From NCBI RefSeq assembly GCF_000411255.1, contig NZ_KE150412.1:2956490-3020489 (forward strand): a DNA stretch of 64,000 nucleotides. The letters are read 5' to 3'. This stretch comes from Paenibacillus sp. HGH0039. Its GTDB lineage: Bacteria; Bacillota; Bacilli; Paenibacillales; NBRC-103111. The first letter of the stretch is position 1. The number at the start of each line of letters is the position of its first letter. The translations under genes and the position numbers were made by a program. Below are positions 25,911 to 33,850 of the stretch, piece after piece. The notes beneath the pieces were generated by a model, which worked only from the letters and a program-made list of their open reading frames with translations, searched no databases and had not been told where the DNA came from.

Positions 25911-25996
25911 TTGACAATACCCCCATTTATAGTGTAAGCTGAACTAACGTGAAGCACACGTAAATTAAGGGTTTCCCTTGGTTGCGTGTGCTTTTT
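25911..25996 (+). promoter_or_regulatory. promoter and terminator-like hairpin before the methyltransferase
   Basis: TTGACA at 25911-25916 begins a promoter-like region with no perfect -10. A hairpin at 25952-25991 (AGCACACG/CGTGTGCT with inner AAGGG/CCCTT) ends in TTTTT. It lies 165 bp before the methyltransferase start, and could be an attenuator or the terminator of a small RNA. Confidence 0.55.
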
Positions 25997-26160
25997 ATAT
26001 TTGCAAATGAGGGGGAGAACGGTTTCCACCCTTTAATACTGTTGCCATGTTTACTCGTATATTTGACAGCTATTAAAGCCCCGTTTTCTTATAGATAGTT
26101 TTATCGAAGACACGTTGGGAATCTATATTTGTGTTAAAATATTTGCGGGTGGTGAGTTAT

Positions 26161-27807
26161 ATGTTATTAAAAGAAAATGCTACAGCTGAAAAGCTAAGGG
26201 GAGGCTATTATACCCCAACAGCTTTAGCTGATTTTATTACTAGATGGGGCTTTACCGATAATAATGTTCGCCGAGTGTTGGAACCAAGTTGTGGTGATGG
26301 AGCATTTGTTGAAAGTCTCTTAGCAGTTGAACAACCTTTCTCGTGTACTGCTATAGAGATTATTCACGACGAAATGATTAAAGTGCAGAACATGACCACC
26401 AGAAATGATCATTTTAATGTGATACACGAAGATTTCTATTCGTGGTACAGGGAGAATTTAAATGGCGAGAGATATGATCTTGTCGTCGGAAATCCTCCAT
26501 ATATAAGATACCAGTATTTATCGGAAGACCAAAGAGAAGAGCAATCTCGAATCTTAACTTCCAATGGAATGAGATCAAATAAGTTAATCAACGCTTGGGT
26601 TTCCTTTGTAGTAGCTTGTGTAAGTCTGCTAGATAGAAACGGTAAAATCGGCTTTGTTATACCGGCCGAACTCCTACAGGTTGCCTACTCAGAAGACTTA
26701 AGAAACTATTTAATGAGAAACTTGCAGCATATAACTATTGTTACGTTCCGTGAGTTAGTTTTCGAAGATATTGAACAAGAGGTTGTTTTATTATTAGGAG
26801 AGAAGGACGTCGAGCATGCGGAAGAACATCAGATAAGAATTCTCGAATTCGACAACATAATAGATCTTGTTGAAAACTTCGAAACCAATACCGTTCCTTT
26901 CGTAGATATTGAATTTACAAATACGAAATGGACAAGATATTTCTTAAGCACAAAGGACAATGTTTTAATAAATGAAATCAGACAAAGTACTGATTTTATT
27001 CAATTTAATGAGATAGCGGAAGTAGACATTGGAATTACAACTGGCAATAATAATTTCTTTTGCGTTGACCGTGCCACCGCCGAAGATTACGGATTGATCG
27101 ATATCTCTAGGCCCTTAATAGCTAGAAGTGTTAGTATGGACGGAATATATTTCAATGAACAAGTTTGGCAAGCAAATGTTGATAGGGGAGCAAAAGCATA
27201 TTTGCTGGACTTCCCAACTATTGACTTTGAACAGTACCCCGAAGGGCAAAGACGTTACATTATTGAAGGTGAGAAGCGAGGCGAAAACACTGGATATAAG
27301 TGTCGCATTAGGAATAGGTGGTACCAGGTCCCATCGATTTGGACGCCGGACGCTTTCTTCTTGAGAAGGAACTACTTATATCCAAAATTCGTTCTTAATG
27401 ATTTTAATGCTGTAAGTACAGATACAATGCATAGAATAAGATTTGCAGATGGTATTGATAGTAGAAGAGCTATTTTAGCTTACTATAACAGTATAACGCT
27501 TGCCTTTACTGAAATTGAGGGGAGAAGTTACGGTGGTGGCGTACTAGAGATATTACCGGGTGAAGTCGAAAAGATATTTGTCCCCAATCTGTTCCAAATT
27601 GAACTAACAGACGATTACATTGAACAACTATTACATTTGATCGATGACCATGTAAAAAAGAACGATGACATACTCGGTATACTTCCTGAGATTGACAGTC
27701 GAATACTTGTTGAGATATTAAATATACCAATGGAGACTGTCACTGCGTTCAGGGACATGTGGTTATTATTACGAAACAGAAGGTTACAGCGGGGAAGGAA
27801 CCGATAG
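26161..27807 (+). CDS. DNA N6-adenine methyltransferase (TaqI-like) of a restriction-modification system
   Basis: 548 residues. Motif X GGYYTP (~14-19), motif I LEPSCGDGAF (~40-49) and motif IV NPPY (~111-114) define a gamma-type N6-adenine MTase, with a C-terminal target recognition region (WYQVPSIWTPDAFFLRRNYL). It transfers methyl from S-adenosylmethionine to adenine in its target site, protecting host DNA. ATG 26161 follows a GGTGGTG site. It is followed by a PLD-type nuclease gene after a terminator and a promoter region, as in type II systems with separate control of the two genes. Confidence 0.92.
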   Translation: MLLKENATAEKLRGGYYTPTALADFITRWGFTDNNVRRVLEPSCGDGAFVESLLAVEQPFSCTAIEIIHDEMIKVQNMTTRNDHFNVIHEDFYSWYRENLNGERYDLVVGNPPYIRYQYLSEDQREEQSRILTSNGMRSNKLINAWVSFVVACVSLLDRNGKIGFVIPAELLQVAYSEDLRNYLMRNLQHITIVTFRELVFEDIEQEVVLLLGEKDVEHAEEHQIRILEFDNIIDLVENFETNTVPFVDIEFTNTKWTRYFLSTKDNVLINEIRQSTDFIQFNEIAEVDIGITTGNNNFFCVDRATAEDYGLIDISRPLIARSVSMDGIYFNEQVWQANVDRGAKAYLLDFPTIDFEQYPEGQRRYIIEGEKRGENTGYKCRIRNRWYQVPSIWTPDAFFLRRNYLYPKFVLNDFNAVSTDTMHRIRFADGIDSRRAILAYYNSITLAFTEIEGRSYGGGVLEILPGEVEKIFVPNLFQIELTDDYIEQLLHLIDDHVKKNDDILGILPEIDSRILVEILNIPMETVTAFRDMWLLLRNRRLQRGRNR

Positions 27808-27837
27808 CAACCCCACAATATATTATTCAACCCATTC

Positions 27838-27872
27838 AAAGAGTCCTTTCCATAACGGAGAGGACTCTTTTT
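27838..27872 (+). terminator. terminator after the methyltransferase gene
   Basis: AAAGAGTCCT (27838-27847) pairs with AGGACTCTTT (27861-27870), followed by TT. Confidence 0.85.
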
Positions 27873-27894
27873 ATGTATTCTCGTAAATTTTAAA

Positions 27895-28052
27895 CTACAG
27901 AATTTATTTTAATTACTGCAGATTATTTATTCAAATTTCTACAGTAAATAGCGATTTTATCACGTTAAAATGCCTTATAATCGCATTTTTTCTCCAGATA
28001 TCTCAAAAACCATTTGATTTTTACTGTAGTATGTAATATGATTTTCCTACAG
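27895..28052 (+). promoter_or_regulatory. five CTACAG-type boxes before the endonuclease gene
   Basis: CTACAG occurs at 27895, 27939 and 28047, CTGCAG at 27916, and the reverse CTGTAG at 28024, all in AT-rich context, ending 26 bp before the endonuclease start. A GCGATT/AATCGC hairpin with T6 (27951-27991) lies in between. They may be operator boxes or recognition sites of the system. Confidence 0.55.
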
Positions 28053-28077
28053 ATAACATGCGAGGTGGTATGCGATT

Positions 28078-29271
28078 ATGGCTAAGATGCAATTTTTAAT
28101 GCAAGGAATGAGTGCTGAAATTAATCACAAAAAAGCAGTGAAGGATTTACTGACGCTTGAGAATACCAACCAAATTATCATTAGCACGGCCTTTCTAACC
28201 AGTGAAGGGGTTTATTTGCTTAGAGAGTCCCTGCAGGCTGCAAATGATAAAATAACAGCCTTTATTGGGGTGAGAAACGGTATAACATCCAGGCAGGGTT
28301 TTGAGAGCTTATTCGAACTAGGTGTAGAAACTTACGCTGTTGACACGGGAAGCAGCAGATTTATTTTTCATCCTAAAGCCTTCCTGTCAATGAACCCTAA
28401 CAAGGCGATTTCTATTGTTGGAAGTGCAAACTTAACTTATGGCGGTTTAGTAAATAATTTGGAGTCAAGTTCCGTGACGGAACTCGATTTGAAAAATAAT
28501 GCTGATGACATGCAATATGCCCAAGACTTCATTAACGTATTTGCTGCGTTGAAAACTAACTTCCCAGAGAATGTTATAAAAATCGTTAGTAGAGAAACTA
28601 TCCAGCAGTTGTTTGAAGAAGGAAAACTTATTGATGAATCAGAATCTAAAACGGTATCAAATGTCGGCAGAAATAAAAAAGGTGACGAAGTAACCCCTGT
28701 AATGCCGCTAAAACGTGAGAAGGTTTATTTGCCTGCTAAGGCAAGGAGAGCAGCTAATAAAATGGATCACAAGCAACAGATAGAACATACAGAAGTCTTA
28801 GACCCCGCTATTGTGATCTTGGATAATAAAGGTATGCAACTCAAAGAGGTATGGGTAAGTAAAGAACTAAAAGAAAGGGATTTGAATGTTCCTACCGGTA
28901 CTACAACAAATGTTACCGGCTCCATGCTCTTAAAAAAGGGTCAATATGATATTGATCAGCAGACTTACTTTCGTGTGGATGTATTTAAAAACCTCAACTG
29001 GGGTAATAGATCAGGAAAGGAAAGCCATTTTGAGTACGCAAGAGCAAAATTTCACTTTATCATTGAGGGAATTAACTACGGTGAATACGAATTGGAACTT
29101 AAGCACGATACAAGAACTGATACCAAAACGTATGAGCAACGGCAGCCTATGACCCATCTCTTATGGGGTAATGCCAAGAAACTTATCGCCAATCGCAATC
29201 TGTTAGAGAAACACCTTACTCTTTTTCAGGTTCTTGGATCTACAGATGAGTTTCTAATTGAAATTCAGTAG
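28078..29271 (+). CDS. type II restriction endonuclease, phospholipase-D (BfiI/NgoFVII) type
   Basis: 397 residues. One PLD active-site set is visible: FHPKAFL (His98, Lys100) and GSANLTYGGL (~115-124). BfiI-like enzymes act as dimers sharing one site formed by two such motifs. The C-terminal half (WGNRSGKESHFEYARAKFHF) may be the DNA recognition domain. ATG 28078 follows GAGGTGG. It directly follows a matching adenine methyltransferase, so a complete restriction-modification pair is likely. Metal-independent cleavage is expected from the family; recognition site unknown. Confidence 0.88.
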   Translation: MAKMQFLMQGMSAEINHKKAVKDLLTLENTNQIIISTAFLTSEGVYLLRESLQAANDKITAFIGVRNGITSRQGFESLFELGVETYAVDTGSSRFIFHPKAFLSMNPNKAISIVGSANLTYGGLVNNLESSSVTELDLKNNADDMQYAQDFINVFAALKTNFPENVIKIVSRETIQQLFEEGKLIDESESKTVSNVGRNKKGDEVTPVMPLKREKVYLPAKARRAANKMDHKQQIEHTEVLDPAIVILDNKGMQLKEVWVSKELKERDLNVPTGTTTNVTGSMLLKKGQYDIDQQTYFRVDVFKNLNWGNRSGKESHFEYARAKFHFIIEGINYGEYELELKHDTRTDTKTYEQRQPMTHLLWGNAKKLIANRNLLEKHLTLFQVLGSTDEFLIEIQ

Positions 29272-29281
29272 TAGCAATCTA

Positions 29282-29314
29282 ACCCCATGACGCTCAAGAC
29301 GTCATGGGGTTTTT
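29282..29314 (+). terminator. terminator of the endonuclease gene
   Basis: ACCCCATGACG pairs with CGTCATGGGGT (11 bp), loop of 7, then TTTTT. Confidence 0.92.
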
Positions 29315-29351
29315 GGATGAAAAATTTCGTGAGGATTAAGGAGCGATTTTA

Positions 29352-29501
29352 ATGGACATTATACAAAAACTCATCATAAAACGCCTTAAAGCAGAATTTG
29401 AACAGAATCCCGAAAATGGCGATGGAACCGTTTGGATTATGCTAGCCAGTTCTAAATCATTCAATGAAAATGAGGAAAACCACCACTACACTCTAGCTTG
29501 A
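29352..29501 (+). CDS. short ORF (49 codons) at the edge of foreign DNA
   Basis: ATG 29352 with AAGGAG 10 nt upstream opens MDIIQKLIIKRLKAEFEQNP to a TGA at 29499-29501. The composition is typical of the local genome, and just after the stop the DNA becomes GC-rich. It may be the cut 5' end of a larger gene. Confidence 0.4.
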   Translation: MDIIQKLIIKRLKAEFEQNPENGDGTVWIMLASSKSFNENEENHHYTLA

Positions 29502-29502
29502 G

Positions 29503-29802
29503 CTGCGCGACGACCAGTCTGAGCCCGTCTCCTACGACCTCGTGCGCTCCCTTGTGGGCAGGTTCGACGCACTGCTCCGCCGCTCGCCATTCCCGCAGCG
29601 CAAAACCCTGATGCACCTGATCTCGTGAAGCGGATCACGCTGGACGAAAGAAAGCGCGTCGGCAGCGTCGAGCTCGCCTTCAACGAGGAGACCGAGAAGC
29701 ATTTTTTAAGCTTAGCCCCTTCCGCTGACAACATGGCGGAAGGGGCTTTTCCTTTGTCGGGAAAAGCCCCACGTTTAACACAAAATCTGACCATCACAAT
29801 TT
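29503..29802 (+). pseudogene. large serine recombinase C-terminal remnant (GC-rich, frameshifted)
   Basis: Reads PVSYDLVRSLVGRFDALLRR then PFPQRKTLMHLI, stops, and resumes one frame over as VKRITLDERKRVGSVELAFN and EETEKHFLSLAPSA. These are C-terminal features of serine integrases/transposases. The base composition is much richer in G/C than the neighbours, so it is probably a scar of a mobile element that entered beside the restriction system. A GCCCCTTCCGC hairpin lies near its end. Confidence 0.65.
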
Positions 29803-29822
29803 AGCTATGCTTAACAATTTGA

Positions 29823-30164
29823 TTATAGCGATGAAAACAAAGCTCTAATTCGGCTGAGCGTCCATGTATCGTCGAAGCTTTCTCTGGCTGGCCCATGTGT
29901 GCTACTTTCTCGCATATCGATACATTGTTTATCATGATTATAAGTGAATGCGTATCTCTTTCCCTTTATTTGTGTCCAGAGGACATTCTTCATATCCCCT
30001 TCATGCTCCTTCACTTCCAAATCTGTCCCCTTATCCTTGTATGCTATTACTCCACCAAAGAGAGCAATAACGCAAGCCTCTACATTTGGGGCATGGTGAC
30101 CAGCTCGCGCAAGCACTCCCCGAAGGTATTTTCGCATAGTGTCTGAATCATTGAGCACGATCAT
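29823..30164 (-). CDS. small cytosolic protein of unknown function
   Basis: 113 residues from ATG 30164, after AAGGAGGAG. Motifs MRKYLRGVLARAGHHAPNVE, LFGGVIAYKDKGTDLEVKEH, GKRYAFTYNHDKQCIDMRES form a conserved-looking small alpha/beta protein. I recall similar proteins described as integron-cassette-like, but cannot verify this. No partner is evident; it lies between foreign DNA and immunity-like genes. Confidence 0.65.
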   Translation of the reverse strand: MIVLNDSDTMRKYLRGVLARAGHHAPNVEACVIALFGGVIAYKDKGTDLEVKEHEGDMKNVLWTQIKGKRYAFTYNHDKQCIDMRESSTHGPARESFDDTWTLSRIRALFSSL

Positions 30165-30251
30165 ATTAATACGCTCCTCCTTTGCTCCTCTTAGATATAG
30201 ATAAGAGTATGCCACTTTACTTGGTTATTCTCCAGAAGGCTTAAGTACCCC

Positions 30252-30306
30252 AAATTTCGCCCTACTTGTGATACGGTTCAGCTTAACGGGGCTATCAGCG
30301 AAAAAT
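30252..30306 (+). repeat. dispersed element copy 9 (type B)
   Basis: AAATTTCGCCCTACTTGTGA with TACGGTTCAGCTTAACGGGG and AGCGAAAAAT, followed by a GGAGC..GCTCC hairpin (GGAGCCTGTC/GACAGCTCC). Confidence 0.88.
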
Positions 30307-30396
30307 GAAAAGAGGAGCCTGTCGCGGCGTGACAGCTCCTAGCGAATTCAATTGGGTTGACCCAAAACAATATTTTTCATATAAAATACGATGTCA

Positions 30397-30885
30397 TTAA
30401 AGTACAGTAATCCCACTCTTAAAAATGACTCTCAGAGAGTCACCCTCAAAGTGAAACTCAAAACTCAAAGTCAAATCATTGGGTTCGCCATCTGTCGTCA
30501 ATGCATATTCGTAAGCAATTCCGCTTCCATCGTTAAAGTAATAGAAGGATTCTTGTTGATAAACACTGCCATCTTTATAAACAGGCCTAAAGGTACATTC
30601 TACATCAAACCTATCGATCTGCCCCAACTCATTATCTTCCTTAAAACTCTCAATGACCTCTTTTAATAGCTCAACGTCCCAATCCTGCATATCATCAACT
30701 TTTTGAGCAATTTCCTCATATCGTCCATCTGCGATGGAGTCAACAATCTCTTTTGCGAACGCCCGAATGATATCTTTCTCTTTACCCAATACCCGGTTAA
30801 GCATACCACGTGCTCCCTTATCTCCAGAATAGTCTACCTTATGAAGATCGTCCCTTAAATGCTTTACCGATGCGAGGGCTGGCAA
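30397..30885 (-). CDS. hypothetical protein, immunity-like neighbourhood
   Basis: 162 residues with a helical N-terminal half (NRVLGKEKDIIRAFAKEIVD, LLKEVIESFKEDN) and a beta-rich C-terminal half (FYYFNDGSGIAYEYALTTDG). A TTG start at 30885 lies 9 bp past the stop of the next gene; its ribosome site is weak, suggesting coupling. Similar small proteins occur as antitoxins or immunity proteins, but I did not recognise a family with certainty. Confidence 0.6.
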   Translation of the reverse strand: MPALASVKHLRDDLHKVDYSGDKGARGMLNRVLGKEKDIIRAFAKEIVDSIADGRYEEIAQKVDDMQDWDVELLKEVIESFKEDNELGQIDRFDVECTFRPVYKDGSVYQQESFYYFNDGSGIAYEYALTTDGEPNDLTLSFEFHFEGDSLRVIFKSGITVL

Positions 30886-30893
30886 ACTTCTAT

Positions 30894-31428
30894 TTAGTAG
30901 GTGGTACTTTCAATCTTAAAATCTAAATTGATGTCAAATTCCGCTGGCCCCTTCCTTTCTGTCTTTTGCAAAACAAACTCAAATGTGGGTTCATAATATG
31001 AATCCTGCAACGTTTCTCCACCCAATACTTCTATGCTGTACCAGCCGTTTTCAATTTCAATCATCGGCTTTTTGTATTGCCGGTAATGATTAAGTAAAGC
31101 GTTGACTCTTTCGTTAGTGAATTGTTCTAGTATTCGCCAAGTAAACAGCATCAGTATGTTGTTTTCAACTTTAAGCGAATAGCCACCACGTCTAAATTGT
31201 AAATGGCTATCTGATCTCAACAACTCCGGTGTATCACCAGAAAGATTAAATATAATTGTATAGGGATAGTTCAAGCACGGCATGATCGCCGCTTTCGTTT
31301 GTTGTAAACTCCATGGCTAAGTTGTCCGAAAGATGATTGGACTGTTTCCAGCTCTCCAGCAGCAAAATATCCCCGAGAATGAAATAGTCTATCAGATCAT
31401 TCAGCACTTCTGTAAATTTGTAAATCAT
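30894..31428 (-). pseudogene. hypothetical gene split by a frameshift
   Basis: A good start (ATG 31428 after AAAGGAG) opens MIYKFTEVLNDLIDYFILGD and ends at a TAA at 31246-31248. The next frame carries the coding pattern on from about the same point (FNLSGDTPELLRSDSHLQFR ... DINLDFKIESTTY) to 30894. One extra T near 31247 in ATATTTAATC explains it. Joined, the product would be ~178 residues. It belongs to a run of small immunity-like genes. Confidence 0.7.
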
Positions 31429-31564
31429 TTAAAGCTCCTTTTTCCTCTTTTATCTCAAAGCTATAAATTCAACTTAATCAAATCATGCAGGAAAATTATA
31501 GAATCCCCCTTTTCTAACGGTACCTAAATAAGATCCCTCCATTACTTTGTTGGGAATAAGAGTA

Positions 31565-31918
31565 CTAATATTCTGGCATTTGCCAACCCGTTTCCTCATC
31601 CCAAATGGCATCTGTATCATCTAGATGCACATGCCAATCCCCATTAGAAATACTTCTTCTAATATTCGTCAAACAGGTCAACCAATAATTCAGCGCATTC
31701 AATATCACTTCAAAATCATCTGAAAAGGGTAGCTTTGTCGAACCTGCAAAGATCACGGTTGGTTCATCCTGATCATAGTCATAAACACAAAATGTTTCTC
31801 CAATATCCTTCATTTCAAAACCCGCATTGTATTTATCAATGATGGCTGTTATCTCTTGCTCCTCACTGTTGGTAAGGTTATGATTTCTCATACAAGTGTA
31901 ATAAACAGAAACCCCCAT
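31565..31918 (-). CDS. hypothetical acidic protein
   Basis: 117 residues from ATG 31918 with AGAAGGG upstream. Acidic and Trp/Tyr-rich (VYDYDQDEPTVIFAGSTKLP, ALNYWLTCLTNIRRSISNGD, WHVHLDDTDAIWDEE), a composition common in immunity proteins against toxins. No family was recognised. Confidence 0.6.
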   Translation of the reverse strand: MGVSVYYTCMRNHNLTNSEEQEITAIIDKYNAGFEMKDIGETFCVYDYDQDEPTVIFAGSTKLPFSDDFEVILNALNYWLTCLTNIRRSISNGDWHVHLDDTDAIWDEETGWQMPEY

Positions 31919-32084
31919 GCTACATTTCCCTTCTTTTTTCAGTATATTGGAACTACCGTTCCCGTTTACCATTAATCCGATGCTCACTTTTTGATCCCGT
32001 ACCATTCTACTTACATTTCATTGCTAATGCCTAACACTTCATCATTCTTCGTCAGCGTATGCTCAACCGGATGTATTCGGCTTG

Positions 32085-32280
32085 GTCTTCGATGCTGTGC
32101 AATGCGGAAGCTCAACTGCTTCGTATTCGAGTTCGGTGTAAACGGCTTTCATCGCGTCAATGGTTCGGCGGGCTATTTCCAGGTCCTATTTTCATTCGGC
32201 ATCATTTCGATAAATGTCCGGCCATAGCAGAGCTCTGCGAAGAGCATTCTGTCTTTCCAATGTAGAGCGGCTGGTTGGTG
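32085..32280 (-). pseudogene. AAA/P-loop kinase-like C-terminal remnant (uncertain)
   Basis: Minus-strand fragments RMLFAELCYGRTFIEMMPNE and, after a shift, LEIARRTIDAMKAVYTELEY then EAVELP resemble the end of small AAA-type ATPases of the NadR-like group. No start and no P-loop remain. Confidence 0.35.
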
Positions 32281-32347
32281 ATGACGAGCAGTGCTGTATG
32301 CGGTACATTATATCATGGAAGGTGCATTATAATCCCATATTATGGAC

Positions 32348-32581
32348 TTACAAACATGAGGGACATTCACGAGTTTCGCGAGCTACAGATCCAATCAATT
32401 CCATCAACAGGGGCTTATTTAGTCCTGCAGAAATTCTAGCAATTGACATAACAAAATCACCGTCAATTTTTTCTTGTGTTTTTTGTTTTGAATTATAAAA
32501 CTGAAAACATGGAACAGCCAAAACAATCAATAAAACAATTAAACTTAGAATCAAAACACGTGCTGTAGTTTTTTTCATCAT
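32348..32581 (-). CDS. short membrane-anchored protein, probably truncated
   Basis: About 76 residues, beginning with a membrane helix (VLILSLIVLLIVLAVPCF) after AAGGGG. The soluble part stops abruptly within debris of another gene, so it may be the 5' remnant of a longer exported protein. Confidence 0.45.
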   Translation of the reverse strand: MMKKTTARVLILSLIVLLIVLAVPCFQFYNSKQKTQEKIDGDFVMSIARISAGLNKPLLMELIGSVARETRECPSCL

Positions 32582-32682
32582 AAATTCCCCTTGTTACAAC
32601 TATGGGATTGTTTGCCTGAAGTCAAAGACTGTGCCGAACGCATTTGTTTATCCAATCAATCAATAGAACAGGAGAGATTGCG

Positions 32683-33105
32683 TTGCAACTCACAGATTCC
32701 ACTTATTCCGCAATTAGGGCTCTATGTAAACAAGGCGATGATTTAGTGAAGACAGGCGATTTTGACGCCGCCAAGCAAAATTATATGGCCGCCCTTCGCT
32801 TATTGCCTGAAAATCATCAAGAATGGGAGGCCGCTACCTGGATATATGCAGCTATTGGGGATGTCCACTATCGTTTGAAGAATTACGATAAGGCCTTCAA
32901 GTGCTTTTTTAATGCCGTCCAGTGTCCGAATGGGTTGGGGAATCCGTATATTCATCTTCGGCTGGGGCAGTTATATTACGAACAGGAAAACTTTGAAAAG
33001 GCAGCTGACGAGTTAACCCGGGCTTACATGGGCGGCGGTATTGAGATTTTTATGGAAGACGACCCAAAATATCTTGAGTTTTTGGAGACAAACATAGAGA
33101 TTTGA
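32683..33105 (+). CDS. tetratricopeptide repeat protein
   Basis: 140 residues from a TTG start at 32683 with AGGAGAG 6 nt upstream. About three TPR units are visible: GDDLVKTGDFDAAKQNYMAA, YAAIGDVHYRLKNYDKAFKC, LRLGQLYYEQENFEKAADEL. Small TPR proteins of this type are often encoded beside polymorphic toxins as immunity partners. No toxin is adjacent. Confidence 0.75.
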   Translation: MQLTDSTYSAIRALCKQGDDLVKTGDFDAAKQNYMAALRLLPENHQEWEAATWIYAAIGDVHYRLKNYDKAFKCFFNAVQCPNGLGNPYIHLRLGQLYYEQENFEKAADELTRAYMGGGIEIFMEDDPKYLEFLETNIEI

Positions 33106-33160
33106 AAATTCAGGTTAGTTTCACCTATCATTAAAATCATATAGATTTTCATATCTTTTG

Positions 33161-33739
33161 TTATCTCTGTTGTTGCTCGATAACAGGGGCATTTAAAATA
33201 CCGTTATAAGCGAAACAAACCCAGCCTTTAGAAAGGTCCGGGTTTGGAATAAGTTGTTTCAATATCATCCATGTCCACCATCTTATCCTTCTCCGCATCA
33301 TAGTACTCCCCAAATAAAATAACGACTCATTTTTCTTATTCAATAAATAGGGGATAATTTTTTCGCAAAATTCTGTAACACTTTTAAACATACACTCTGA
33401 TGCAATCACCGATTCATCGATAACCAAAAATTCTTTATGTACCGTAAGAGCAGGGTTGCCCAGTCTCGTCGCGGTCTCCTTTGCCATGTCCAGTTTTTGG
33501 AGTTGGGTATACCTTTCGGTATGCATTGTGTTTTCTGCAAGCGACTTATAATAAATTGCTTGTCTAATCAACTCTGCAACCTTTGCAGGCGTTTCTGGAC
33601 TCGGTTCACTTTTCTGCGCACTATTTCGGTATTCACGTGCCTTTGCTGAGAAAGACTCAATCCGCTCCTCGACCTCCTTCAGTTTCAATTCCTCCTGTTT
33701 GATTTGTCCTACAAACTCACTGATTTCGTTTTTCGACAT
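33161..33739 (-). CDS. coiled-coil hypothetical protein with a frameshifted C-terminus
   Basis: From ATG 33739 the N-terminal half is coiled coil (EEERIESFSAKAREYRN-like, QEELKLKEVEERIESF). After ~150 residues (LLNKKNESLF) the reading frame turns into unlikely sequence (MMRRRIRWWTWM). In the next frame the same DNA gives FGEYYDAEKDKMVDMDDIET then TYSKPGPF and a stop at ~33226. So one base was gained near 33315 and the true C-terminus is in the other frame. Function unknown; it may be a toxin-immunity component. Confidence 0.6.
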   Translation of the reverse strand: MSKNEISEFVGQIKQEELKLKEVEERIESFSAKAREYRNSAQKSEPSPETPAKVAELIRQAIYYKSLAENTMHTERYTQLQKLDMAKETATRLGNPALTVHKEFLVIDESVIASECMFKSVTEFCEKIIPYLLNKKNESLFYLGSTMMRRRIRWWTWMILKQLIPNPDLSKGWVCFAYNGILNAPVIEQQQR

Positions 33740-33850
33740 GAAGAATTCACTCTTTCGAAAAAAATAAAAAGCCATTCCGCAGGTCGGAAAGGCATAAGTT
33801 TACATTTAAAGTTTATATAAAATTTGTTGTAAAAATATAAATTATGAACG

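Noticed and set aside
29486-29797. 103-codon minus-strand ORF in GC-rich DNA
   Set aside because: The other strand reads as serine recombinase; this frame is basic and repetitive as in shadows of GC-rich genes.
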